Source: Andrena cerasifolii (Eukaryota > Arthropoda > Insecta > Hymenoptera > Andrenidae). From it: a stretch of 64,000 bases of DNA. The position numbers and the translations under genes are program-made. Under the pieces are notes generated by a model. That model saw only the letters and a program-made list of their open reading frames with translations, ran no database searches and was not told the origin of the DNA. This document shows, piece by piece, positions 12,376 through 22,986 of this stretch; position 1 is the first letter of the stretch, and the number at the start of each line of letters is the position of its first letter. The DNA lies in the NCBI RefSeq assembly GCF_050908995.1, contig NC_135128.1, forward strand, positions 11,623,114 to 11,687,113, given 5' to 3'.

Positions 12376-15300
12376 CTATACGTATTTGCTGGACAACTGT
12401 TTGGCCAGCTCCGTATACTTGAGAAACTTGGAGTGCGGGCTCTCCTCGAGGGAAGAAGCCGCTGACTGAGATGGGCTGCCGTTTGCCTGTGGAAGCGGCG
12501 GTGGTGGCTGCGGCGACTTGTTGCGCTGGGACGTCGGGGGCGAGGAAGAAGTGTGACCGACCGGTGGTCCGGTAGCGGTGGTCTGAGAGACCGCGGCCGC
12601 TGCTGCGGTAGCAGCTGCTGCTGCCGCAGCCGATCGGCCGATCGTTAGCGGGTCCGGGATCACGCCGTCCTTAACAAAGTGCATCTTTGACAGATGGTGC
12701 CTGTAGGCGCCTTTCGAGATGAACGGCGTATCGCAGAAAGCGCACTTCATGATCGAATCGGCGGTGACAACGGCGTCGTTGCACGCCCAGCTGAACGCCA
12801 GGATCGCGCCAGGGGTAGTTCCAGAGCCTGGGCCGCTTCCGCTCACTCCACTTACAGCGGAACCTCCGTGACTCGACGTCGATCCGCCACCGCCCCCGGA
12901 CCTGCCCGAGTTGCCGCTCGAACCTCTCGTCTCCGTTTTGTCGCAGAGCTTTTGCAACGCGGCCAACGGATGACTGCTGGTCTTTCGACCCTGTGAGTCG
13001 ACCGCGCCGCTCCCACCAACACCCCCGCTACCGCCACCGCCGCTACCGCTGCCGCTACCACCGCTACCGCTACCAACTCCACCACCTCCACCACCCGATA
13101 AGCTGTCAAACATGGAAGAAAGAGCTCCGAGGCTACTCGAACCTTTGGTATCCGGTGTTCCACGTGGGGTTACCGAACGATCGCTGCTCGTCGGACTGCT
13201 GGTGCTGTTTCGACAGGGACTGCGAGCTAATTGTTCCATTTGGCCGCTCGACCTGGGTGTCGGTGGGTTCATACGCGGCGACAAAACTTCACGACCCTCC
13301 TCCGAACCGTCCTGCAGACTGCTCCGCCGATGATTAAACGAACCTTGCTGCTGCTCCTCCTCGTCTCTACAATCTTCCACGACTTCCTTCTTTACGAACA
13401 CCTCTCGGCTCGTTTGAGACTGCGTCTGCTCCTCCTCGTTGGATCCTCGTTCCTCTGTCTCCTCGTCTCGCGGTTCTTTCTTTACTACTACCGTACCGGT
13501 GCCGGTCGCGGTCGTGGTCGCGGTCGCGGATAAGTCCTCGTCCCCGGATTCTTCTGTAGTCGTGTGATGACGTCCCGAGGACAGATTTTGGGAAGCGAGT
13601 TGCTTGTCTGGCGTGATGCGATGGTGATGTGGGTGCCTCTCCGAATGACCGACCGAGGGCAGGTCCACGCGCCTTTCAGGAGTCATGGAGTCGGTTCGAC
13701 CACCACTTCCCCGTTCCGAAACGGAACTTGACTCGCTTCCACTGCGCTCCCTCCGCGCGGCTGTGCTCGACGAGTAGTGTTGGGATTGATGTTGTTGTTG
13801 TTGTTGTTGTTGTTGTTGCTGCTGCTGCTGCTGCTGCTGATAGGATCGGAGAAGGTTCATCGTTTGCGGATCTACCAGTGGTTTCGTGTAATCGACGCTC
13901 TCGTCTATACCTAACCGTTTGAGAATGCTCGTGCCCATCGGTGCTCCAGGCTGAGCGTGATGCAAGCCCGGCGTGCCGTGCCTGACGCGAGAATCGAAGC
14001 TCTTCTCGATCAGTTTCTCGATGGCGTTTAAAACGGAAGGGGAAGAGCTGCCAGTGGTCTCGTTGCCGGTTGGCGTCGGAGTCTCTTTTCCCGGGGTGGT
14101 GGCGTCGCTGGCCGACGAAGGAGACCGATGATGCCTCGAGGAAACAGACGAACTGTCCTCGTTTACGCTCTTACGACCACTCTCGGACGGGGGCAGCGTC
14201 GCCGGTAAGTGGTTCGACATGAGCGCGTTCTTAAGAAAATTCCGTTGATTCGCGCCCACTATGCCCGCCCCGATGCACTGACGTATATGATCGACAAAGA
14301 TGGTGGTCTCGATCTTGTCGCCGCACTTCTCACAAGTTATCCTGCCCGCGTGTTTCCCAAGGCTGTGGCCCAGACCAGTCGCGGCGTCGCCGTTCTTGAA
14401 CTCATTCTGCGCCCGTTCCAGCTCCAACAGCTTCCTCACCGGCAGCGACTTTTTACGCTTCTCTCTCGTCTGCCGACGTCGACCACCGCTCTCGGTGATG
14501 GAACGCATTATGTGCTCTTTGTAGTGGGAGTTCTTTACCATATGATTGCTCAGTTCCTTCAACGAGCTGAACGCCTGGTCGCAAACCTTGCAGGTCAAGA
14601 CAGCGCTCACGTGGCTGCTGGTCGCTCCGGAGCCAGGACCGGTGCCGTTCCCGCCGTGAGGGCCGGAAGCACCACCACTGGTAACCGCTGTGCCGCTTCC
14701 ACCCCCACCCACACCGCCTCCGCCCGCTCCAGCGCCACCACCGCTTCCACCACCGACGCCGCTTCCTCCCTTGTTCTCGTCCGAGGATTTCCACGAGATG
14801 ATCTGCTCCTGGGAGATAATGTTGGTGTAGTGTTGAGTTTGCTGCATGTGCGACGTCATCTCGGCTAGGGAACGGAAACTCTGGCCACACCACATGCACT
14901 TGAGAATCTGCCTGGTTTGCTCGGCACCCTTGCCGAGCCACACGTCCTGCCCGCGGACCAGCTTTCGCGGCAACGGCATCGTCTCCTTGATCAGTAAATT
15001 CAGTTCGGATGGACTCTGTTTGCTGCTCGGAGTGGCCGCAGAGCCAGCACCGCTGTTGCTCGACGATGTCGTTTGAGGCTGATGGGACTGAGGCGTCGGA
15101 GGAATGCTGGGCATGCTCGTCTGTTGGGGATGAAGCGCCGATGCGGCAGCCGGCACCGGCATGTTCACACCGCAGTGCTTTGCCTCCTTCATGTGCGTCG
15201 TCATCGCGGCCAGCGTGGGAAAGCTCTGCTTGCACCAGACGCACTTCAGTACGTCCTTGGCCTGATCGGCCCCCTTGTTCAGCCAATGAGACTGCCAAGC

Positions 15301-16345
15301 ACTGTGTCGGCTGCCGGACGTCGAACCAGTCGCGTTTCCAGCAGCGGCAGCCACCGCAGCGGCAGCAGCGGCCGCAGAAGCGGAGGCGGAGGCGGAGACG
15401 GAGACGGAGATGGAGGTCCCGGTCGGACCTCCAGCCCCGGCGCTCGACGCCGTTCTAAACAGATCCTCACCGCCCAGTTTACTCAGCTCGCTCATCTTCT
15501 CGAGCGCTTTGGTCGCCTCGCTTGGCTGATAGGGCTTGTCTAACGCGGACGGCGGTTTCATCTTACCGTTCCAAAGCTGGTGGTGATCCACTACGCCTGC
15601 GGTGCTCTTAGGCGATAGCTGCTGCTGACTAGTAGCCGCTGCCGCGACCGCGGCTGCGAAATAAGGAAAGTGCGAGGCCACCACGGGCGAGGTCCACGGC
15701 GAGACCACCGGAGGTCTGCCGAAACCGACGCCGACGGCTGTCACGGCTTGAGCGGGATCCTGGTGCGCGAGCGCGACCGCTGCGCTTCCAGTCAGCCTCG
15801 AGGACTTGCGGACTGGCGGAGGTGGAGAATCCTCTGGGCCTGGCCGCTTTCTGCTCGGCACCGACAGATCCAGCGGCCCGTTGTTCGTCTCCGTGGAGGA
15901 GGAGGGGGTCGGTGGTTTGCTGAGATTCAGTATCTGCTCGTCCTCGTCGTCTTCGGTCGAGGAAGCCTTCCTCGTGCTGAAGTCGAGGACCGCGGGTAAC
16001 GGTGTGGCCGACGGAGAAACCTCGCCGACGCTGCTCGGCGAGACGAGGAGGCCGGGAGTGGCGGCCGGAGGTGAACACGACGAAGAGACCAACGGTGACA
16101 CCGAACCGCGGGACAACGGCGAGTGGCCGAGCAGCAGCCTCTGGTGAGTCTGTTGCAGATACGCTGCCATCATCGCCGCGGAATGTGGCGGTAGCAGGGG
16201 ATGACCAGCGAGCGGAAGAGGCACGATGCCGCTCGGACTAACCGGACTCGCGCTACTCCTCGTCGCGGGCGGTGGAGGGCTGCCGGTCGCCGGACCGGAC
16301 GATTCCCGAGAGTCTCTCGAGGGACAGCGCGGACTCATTGGCTCT
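12376..16345 (-). CDS. tsh: Teashirt/Tiptop zinc-finger transcription factor, large 3' coding exon
   Basis: This encodes the bulk of the Teashirt/Tiptop nuclear repressor, which in insects specifies trunk identity, proximal appendage and eye/gut fates and acts with Hox proteins, Wnt signalling and CtBP. The exon starts after the acceptor CAG at 16348-16346. Numbered from the in-frame Met at 16362 (its first five residues are intronic), it holds: LDFSTRK (126-132); the PLDLS CtBP motif (163-167); an ALEKMSELSKLGGEDLF block (286-302); finger 1 C374, C377, H390, H396; PLPRKLVRGQDVWLGKG (463-479); finger 2 C489, C492, H505, H511; finger 3 C591, C594, H607, H613; KKSLPVRKLLELE (637-649); a C2HC-like motif C677, C680, H692, C696; polyQ 842-857; SILKRLGIDESVDYTKPL (812-829); two VKKE SUMO consensus sites (960-963, 990-993); SSMFDSL (1082-1088); and a C-terminal finger C1207, C1210, H1222/H1223, H1228. 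The C-terminal finger is the Tiptop-type finger that Drosophila Tsh lacks. Long Gly, Ser and Ala runs separate the blocks. Stop is TAG at 12378-12376. The family call is very secure; the choice between the names tsh and tio is not meaningful for a single-copy insect gene. Confidence 0.96.
13792..13839 (-). repeat. polyglutamine tract in tsh (CAA/CAG mixed)
   Basis: Sixteen glutamine codons (residues 842-857 of the large-exon frame). One end of the tract is pure CAG and the other pure CAA, giving two homogeneous blocks. It lies just after the conserved SILKRLGIDESVDY block, in a region expected to be disordered. Confidence 0.9.
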
Positions 16346-16534
16346 CTGAAAGCATGAAACATAAAGGAACAACGTTACGAGGGAAAGGAGAAGAACGATC
16401 GCTCGTGGTCGCGATTATCATTGATTTAGACTACTTGACGCTGTCATCGGTGACGGTGACATCGCGATCGCTTCGTAGTGGTCCCGCTCGAGAATTAACG
16501 GCCGACCGTAACGTTGGCAGATGCCTGTACATTA

Positions 16535-18503
16535 AGGTGATCCATTCTTTTCATGTATAAAATGCAGATTTTCCACAAGGTTACTTTTCTTCCAAGCATG
16601 CTAACTACCATCTGTACAAAATTTCAGCCTAATCGGATAATATTTGGAGGTCACTAGGGTTAATCGTTTTTAGGGGTATGGGAAAGAGTGTCTGTCTGTT
16701 TTCCAATTAATGACTCTCCAGCTGACACCCAAGTAGATTGAGGATACTAAGTAGTGGACCTGACACAAAAACAACATTTTTTTTAGGCTGTTAAGGAATA
16801 ACAGCGTCATCGTCATTATCAACTTCATCTATGTTATTCGGTATGTTCCATATTACGTACACACATGGTCCGACAAGAAATTAAGAATTATACTAAGAAG
16901 AAAGTAACTTTATTGGTAAAGTATTGTTGAATAATCAAGAACACACATATTTAATGATAAATTATATCAAAATAATACTTTGTAACATACCTTCGCTACA
17001 ATATTTAACTGTTCGATGCACTTTTTAGAAACTTTTACACCCCACGAAAAATATAAACGTTTCTTTTTCAATGATGGATGCCCGACTGATACTCAATTAC
17101 CAGTATCATCCTCTATTGTGTCTAGTAGTATACACGATTGCCTGAAGAGTTAGTTATTTCTTTATCGAAATTTTACGAAGTTCCATATTACCTGCCTTTA
17201 CCGTACTTATCAAAAACTGGCCCATATGAACCATATTTACAGGTCGCAACGATTATTTTACACAATTAAGTATCTATATGGAACATTCCATGCGAACTCG
17301 GACAGATTTCGGAGTAAGTTTTCGCAGATTGCTGAAATTTGAATATGTTGTAGTCTTTAGTGATATTTAAACGCACCTCAAAGGATTTTTCAAAATTTTG
17401 AAGAATGTCGATTTTACAGCTGTTTGAAGTTAAGTGCTACCTTTTTAGGAATGAAAGAAAGAAACTCAATCTACTAGATAGATAATTTAATATATTTACT
17501 TCATTCCTAACCTTGCGTGGCCTTGAAGGCCATAGTATATCATATGGTTGAATTTGTCTTGACAGTCGCTTTCGTACTGGGTAATCAAATATATAGCATT
17601 CTATTTAAAAAACTAAAAGTCACCCTTGTTTCAAGGAAAATATTGCGAACACCAAAAACTGAGACACCGTATTATGTTGGATATAAAAAGCAGTAAGAAT
17701 TTTCCTCGTTCAGTTTTTTTCAAATACTTACCATTTTCGAGAATCCTGTACAAGAATATCAGGTATAGCCGCTTGGCCGCTGCGAGTACCGCACGGCCCG
17801 ACCAGGTGAGCCGGTGCTGGGCGACGCAGCTTCAACTTTCGGTAATTTTTACGGGGTCAATTTTAAAACGTCCATATTTTTTTAAAATTTGTCCATCAAG
17901 GGGAAGGATAGAACTACATTCTCCTTTTTCAGAATTTTAAATTCGCGCGCGATATTAAAAACCTGCATTTGTTTAAAATAATTTCTCAAAAATGGTTCAA
18001 ATTTTTTTTTAAACTGAAATAATTTTTTCTTAAAGCTTCAATATTTACTCTATAAGCACCGTAAAGCTCATCTTCACCCGTTTACTACTTCCATAGCTAT
18101 AATGTATTGCAAAAAAGTTACCACTTAACTTCAAACAGCTGTAAAATCGACATTTTTCAAAATTTCGAAAAATCCTTTGAGGTACGTTTAAATATCACTA
18201 AAGACTACAACATATTCAAATTTCAGCAATCTACGAAAACTTACTCCGAAATCTGTCCGAGTTCGCATGGAATGTCCCATATATTATTCTTTAACAGCCT
18301 AAAAAAAATGTTTTTGTGTCAGCTCATTAATTGGAAAACAGTCAGAAATTCTTTCCCATACCCCTAAAAACGATTAACCCTAGTGATCTCCAAATATTAT
18401 CCGATTAGGCTGAAATTTTGCACAGATGTTAGTTAGCATGTTTGGAAGAAAAGCAACCTTGTGGAAAACCTACATTTTATACTTGAAAGAAATGGACCAT
18501 CCT
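16535..18503. mobile_element. outer foldback element, arms of about 220-265 bp
   Basis: The left arm is 16535-16800 and the right arm about 18283-18503. Matching termini are AGGTGATCCATTCTTTTCAT on the plus strand at the left and AGGATGGTCCATTTCTTTCA on the minus strand at the right. The match continues through the TATAAAATG, CCACAAGG, GCTAACTA, AGCCTAATCGGATAATATTT and TTTTTTTTAGGCTGTTAA segments. The left arm has about 30 extra bases near 16729-16770. Another foldback (17280-18278) sits immediately inside the right arm, so this copy is older. No open reading frame of transposase type is present; superfamily is unassigned. Confidence 0.75.
17280..18278. mobile_element. inner foldback element, copy 1 (999 bp)
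   Basis: Inverted termini begin GGAACATTCCATGCGAACTC at the left and, on the minus strand, GGGACATTCCATGCGAACTC at the right. Arms of roughly 165-170 bp match closely. A 4-bp direct repeat ATAT flanks it (17276-17279 and 18279-18282). The interior contains a segment near 17611-17700 also found, inverted, in copy 2. No transposase frame is visible. Confidence 0.82.
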
Positions 18504-19677
18504 ATTGTACATATTGCGATAAACTCGCGCACCTTCATCTTCTGCAAAATCCCTCAAACTATTTTGCTACGACACTGTGCGATCCCATCAGATCGTAACG
18601 TATAGTGGAAGAGTGAGCGTGTCCCACGCGAAAGAATCGCGATAAATCGATACCTGTCAAAGGCTCGTTGGCATGTAGTCGGTGCAAAGATCTGAAGTTG
18701 AGGAGCGAGTGATCAGCGAGGTCCCAGAAGAAATCGGCAAACAGGCGGTAAACATGAACGCGCTGTCGCGGGCATACGACGCGAATTCGAGATCGACGCG
18801 AGAGAGCGGCCGAGAGGTTGCAGACGTGTCGACGGCTCGCTCGTAACTGACTGCTCCTGACTGAATAGCGAATGCGTGCCGCGAGATGAAAGGGGAGCAC
18901 CGGCACGCATGCAGGGGAAGTTTTCGGGGGGCTAGCGGACTGGCGGGCTGGCGCGGGGTCCGGAGGCGCCAGCGCTGCAGCCCGCTACCGGCACACATAT
19001 CCACCACCGCCACCACCGCCCCCGTTTCGCAATTGTAGATGCGGCAAAGCGGTACCGGAGCGGTGTCACCGACGGCGTTAGTGGAATCGCCGACGCGGAG
19101 ACCGACGCATAACACGTGCCTATCTCTATTAGCTGTATGACGTCGCACGGCAGTCACCGATATCAGTCTGGCACCGGCTTATTTATCTCTTTGTCTCTCT
19201 CTCTCTCCGTGAAGCCAATCCTTTCCCACTAACGCCCCCGTTCCGCCTCTCTCTGTCTTTCTCCCTCTCAGTCCCACCCCTCTCTCATTCGTTGCATCTA
19301 TTGCTCTCTCTCTGTTCATCTCGTTCCCTTGCGCAGGCAGCGAACGGCGTTTGCCATGCCTCGCTCGTGCGCGGCACGGTTCCGTGACGATTCGTTGCGC
19401 TCAAACAACGAGAATACCCGTGTGTGTACACGACAAGGGGCACCCGACGTCGGCGACTTCAAAGCGAACGGCAGCACCGCTCTCGTTGATTTAGGCGGTT
19501 TATGACGAAGCCCTGGGTAAAGCACCGGCTAATGAGTTCGAAGCGAACCGTGTTCGCCGAAATTTACGTCCGTACCGTGGTATAGGTAGTTTTCACGGCC
19601 GCCCCTTCCGTCCCGTTACGTGCTCGGTGTACGCTTCGCCTCTCTCGACTCCCGGCGCGGTTTTCCCGTATAGATTG

Positions 19678-20657
19678 GGGACATTCCATGCGAACTCGGA
19701 CAGATTTCGAAGTAAGTTTTCGTAGATTGCTGAAATTTGAATATGTTGTAGTCTTTAGTGATATTTAAACATACCTCGAAGGATTTTTCGAAATTTTGAA
19801 AAATGTCGATTTCACAGCTGTTTCAAGTTAAGTGCTAACTTTATTTCAATGCATTATAGCTATGGAAGTAGTAAACAGATGGAGATGAGCTTTACGGTGC
19901 TTATGGAGAAGACATTGAAGTTTTAAGAAAAAATTATTTCAGTTTAAAAAAAAAATTTGAACCATTTTTGTGCAATTATTTTAAACAAATGCAGGTTTTT
20001 AACATCGGGCGCGATTTTTAAAATATGAAAAAAGGAGAATATAGTTTTATCCTTCCCCTTGATGGACAAATTTTCAAAAATATGGACATTTTAAAATTGG
20101 CCCCGTAAAAATTGCTGAAAGTTGACGCTGCGTCGCCCAGCACCGCGGTACTCGCAGCGGCCAAGCGGCTATACCTGATATTCTTATACCAGATTCTCGA
20201 AAATGGTAAGTATTTGAAAAAAAACTGAAGATGGAAAATTCTTACTGTTTTTTATATCCAACATAATACGGTATCTCAGTTTTTGGTGTTCGCAATATTT
20301 TCCTTGAAACAAGGGTGACTTTAGTTTTTTAAACAGAATGCTATATATTTGATTACCCACTATGAAAGCGACTGTCAAGACAAATTCAACCATATGGTAT
20401 ACTATGACCTTCAAGGTCACACAGGGTTAGGAATGAAGTAAATATATTAAACTATCTATCTAGTAGACTAAGTTTCTTTCTTTCATTCCTAAAAAGGTAG
20501 CACTTAACTTCAAACAGCTGTAAAATCGACATTTTTCAAAATTTCGAAAAATCCTTCGAGGTACGTTTAAATATCACTAAAGACTACAACCTATTCAAAT
20601 TTCAGCAATCTACGAAAACTTACTCCGAAATCTGTCCGAGTTCGCATGGAATGTCCC
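19678..20657. mobile_element. inner foldback family, copy 2, inverted (980 bp)
   Basis: Same family as 17280-18278 but in the opposite orientation: termini GGGACATTCCATGCGAACTC on both strands, arms about 165-170 bp, and shared interior blocks in reverse order. Flanking 4-mers are ATTG and TTTG, an imperfect duplication. The right end lies 21 bp from the tsh exon/intron boundary at 20679/20678. Non-coding; superfamily unassigned. Confidence 0.82.
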
Positions 20658-20678
20658 TTTGGAGAAGTGCAGGTTTAC

Positions 20679-20922
20679 CTGTCCTGGGGTCCCGTGTCCC
20701 TGAGTATCGTGGGATTCAGTCTCGCGGTAGCGGAAGGCGGTGGTGTAGGCGGTGATGCGTCCTCGTCCTCCTCCTCATCGGTCGCGTCCCCATCCTCTTC
20801 CTCTTTGGCTGCAGCCGCGCAACCCCTCTCGCTAGGGCTAATTGGGCCGTCATCCTCCGCGCAATCGCCCTCCTCCCCTTGAAGGTCCGTGCCGGGCCCT
20901 GAGCCTTCGACTCCGTCCTCCC
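20679..20922 (-). CDS. tsh: upstream acidic coding exon of tsh/tio
   Basis: A 244-bp exon between acceptor TTTTTGGTTGCAG (AG at 20924-20923) and donor AG|GTAAAC (GT at 20678-20677). It enters with one base owed by an earlier exon and leaves with two bases of an Arg codon that the large exon completes. It encodes about 81 residues, acidic (EEGDCAEDDG, then KEEEDGDATDEEEDED) and ending PPTPPPSATARLNPTILRDT-GPQD. In the Teashirt/TSHZ family a short MPRRKQ-type first exon ending in phase 1 followed by an acidic segment is usual, which agrees with the phase seen here. An in-frame Met at 21046 could start an unspliced alternative N-terminus, but that extension looks like non-coding sequence. Confidence 0.82.
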
Positions 20923-22986
20923 CTGCAACCAAAAATCGGACGATCGTTGAAGTCGGTGAACTCGGTAGAATCGCGCGACAGCGACCGTTCAGAATGACAC
21001 GGCTTGGACGGAGAATTGGGAAACGACCAAGCCAAGTATCGAGCAACTGTGCAAAGAGGCATGAATGTTGAGCAATGGAACGCCGCTATCGGCTCATTTA
21101 TCAGCCTTTCGCAAGCACGGCGGCGACACAACAACCATGTCGACGTGGCGAACGACGCGAGGGTGCGAAACGTGGCGGGACTGCATCGGATGCGTCAAGC
21201 GAGATCATGGCAGGCCATTGTGGAGCGTGCCCCGGTCTGCCGTTCTCCGCATTATGACTCTTAATCAAATCGCTTCTGCGTCGGAATCTTCGATAACGAG
21301 ACACGGAATCGGCCGTGGTATCGCCCCTCGTCGTCGCGACATTTTGCCAAAAGTGGGTTGCGCGGCCGCTTTTCTCCCTCGGTCGATCCTCCATTTGCCC
21401 TTTAGTCGGAACGTGAGTCACTCTATTGAAAAGCATTGGAAAACATTGCGCTGCAGAGGGATGCCGAGGGATGCAACGTGCATCGCCATCTTGATCCCGC
21501 GACGCGTCCGCGTTCGAGATGGCGAGACGAGAAGCCGAGAAGCCGGGAATGCCGATGTTCTGCCGAAGAAAGCGAAAGAGGCGGAAAGGAGCGAGCACAC
21601 CTCCCTTTCGTGAGGGTGGGGACAAGCAGGACGAAGAGCACCGTCCTACTTTGCCGAGTGGCCAACCAAACGATCGTTTGTTCGCCGATGGGTCACGGAA
21701 GAAGGAGGGAAAGGAGATCGCGCATTGATCCGCGGAGGCATCGGCAACTAATTACGCAGATTTATGTCCCCATTGTCCATTGTCTCTCTCACCCGTAGCG
21801 GCCCTCGGGAGCCCTGCGCGACCGTGAACGATTCCATGGAAGAGGCTGCTGCTGCTGCTGCTGCCTGCCGATCCAGCCAGCAACGGGAGGTGCCCGAAGA
21901 AGCAACGACCAACGACCACGAAGACGGCTACGTCGACGACGAGAACGAGGAAAACGACAACGAACGGCAACAAAAGGAAAAGTACGAGCGTGCTTTGGAA
22001 CCAAACTCGCATCGAGAAGGGATAGTACGCGAGAAGTCGAGAGATCAGGGCGGACCACCGGCGGACAGCTCCGCCCGCTACAAACATTCTTCTTCTCTTT
22101 TCTGTTTCCTCTCGTCTCGTCTCGCCTCGTTTCCATTTTCCTCTTCCCTCCCTTTCCGCGAGAGGATCCCTGTATATTTCGCTGAAAGAGTGGCGAAAGT
22201 CGATAGCTGCCCGGTATCGAGAAAATCGTCGCCGAGATAGATCTCGTGCGGCGAACGGAATAGAATGCAAATGGCTGTGCGAGGTAAGATCGTGTATCCC
22301 CCATTGGCAGGCCGCTAACGAGGAGGCTCCAGGGGGTTGCATATCCAACCTCGGGAAAGATACAAGAGAAATAAGGAGCGTGGCGTACCGAGCTGGAAAG
22401 CGGCCGCGGCCGAGCCCTGACACCCCGACCGGTGCGGCGCGGAGATGCTGTTGCACGATATCTGCTCCTCCCGTACTCGGCTCGACCAAACGTTGCGCCT
22501 TACCAAACACCGGGATACATTAGTAGACACGTACGACAGTTTACCCTCTCGTTTCGCCTCCGCGCCAACTCTATGTAGGTACGTGCACGCGGATCCGATC
22601 TGATCCCGTACCAACTCGCCTATCCTCGTTCTCGTCCTCGCCTACCATTCCCTTTACCACTCGATCTCACTCCTGCCCCCAATCTTGGTCGTGTTTCTTC
22701 CGATCATCCTACTGCCCCGCACCAATACGCTGTCGGTACACGATGCCCAACAATAATTAGCCTTATCGGCGAATCCTTGCCTTCCTCGTTTCACTTTTTC
22801 GCTCAATCTCCGTCCCTTTTTCCCTTCCATCCTACGCCTCCACCCCCTCGCTCACTCCCCCTTTTTCACTGGCTATGAGGTACATTGAGATCTATCCAGC
22901 AACTCACTTCTACCGGTTGTTTCCTCTCGAGGTTCTCCGCGTCTGTACCTGGATGCGGCTAACCGGTAACGGCCAACATGCCCGTA
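20923..22986. other. tsh upstream intron or 5' region, no exon recognised
   Basis: GC-rich. A minus-strand ATG reading MPLCTV at 21062 and others were checked as first exons and do not resemble the family. A short CTG run (polySer/Ala shadow) lies at about 21845-21866. Nothing else was recognised. Confidence 0.45.

Larger units (their letters stand above)
16346..20678 (-). other. tsh: tsh intron between acidic exon and large exon
   Basis: Donor is CAG then GTAAAC at 20678-20673 and acceptor is TGCTTTCAG ending at 16346. Splicing joins AG from the upstream exon to A from the large exon, giving an Arg codon and the continuous reading PQDREPMSPRCPSRDS, so phase is preserved. Length is 4333 bp, of which about 2.95 kb is foldback transposon (16535-18503 and 19678-20657). 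The remaining unique part, 18504-19677, is GC-rich with (CT)n near 19190-19310. No coding exon was recognised in it. Confidence 0.85.

Noticed and set aside
14453..15298. 281-codon minus-strand frame overlapping tsh, and plus-strand frames of up to 219 codons at 14209-15543
   Set aside because: They overlap the tsh coding exon in other frames, have no domain, and arise from its GC-rich repetitive codons.
16346..16362. Met at 16362 as the start codon of the large exon
   Set aside because: The bases encoding MFHAF are the polypyrimidine tract and acceptor; the family-like protein continues upstream in the 20679-20922 exon with matching phase.
20923..21046. Unspliced N-terminal extension of the acidic exon starting at the Met at 21046
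   Set aside because: The extension is not acidic and unlike the family, and a good acceptor sits at the point where family-like sequence begins. It is kept only as an alternative.
20850..21134. Minus-strand frame with Met at 21062 (MPLCTV) as the tsh first exon
   Set aside because: It is in a different frame from the acidic exon, has no suitable donor in phase, and no resemblance to the family N-terminus.
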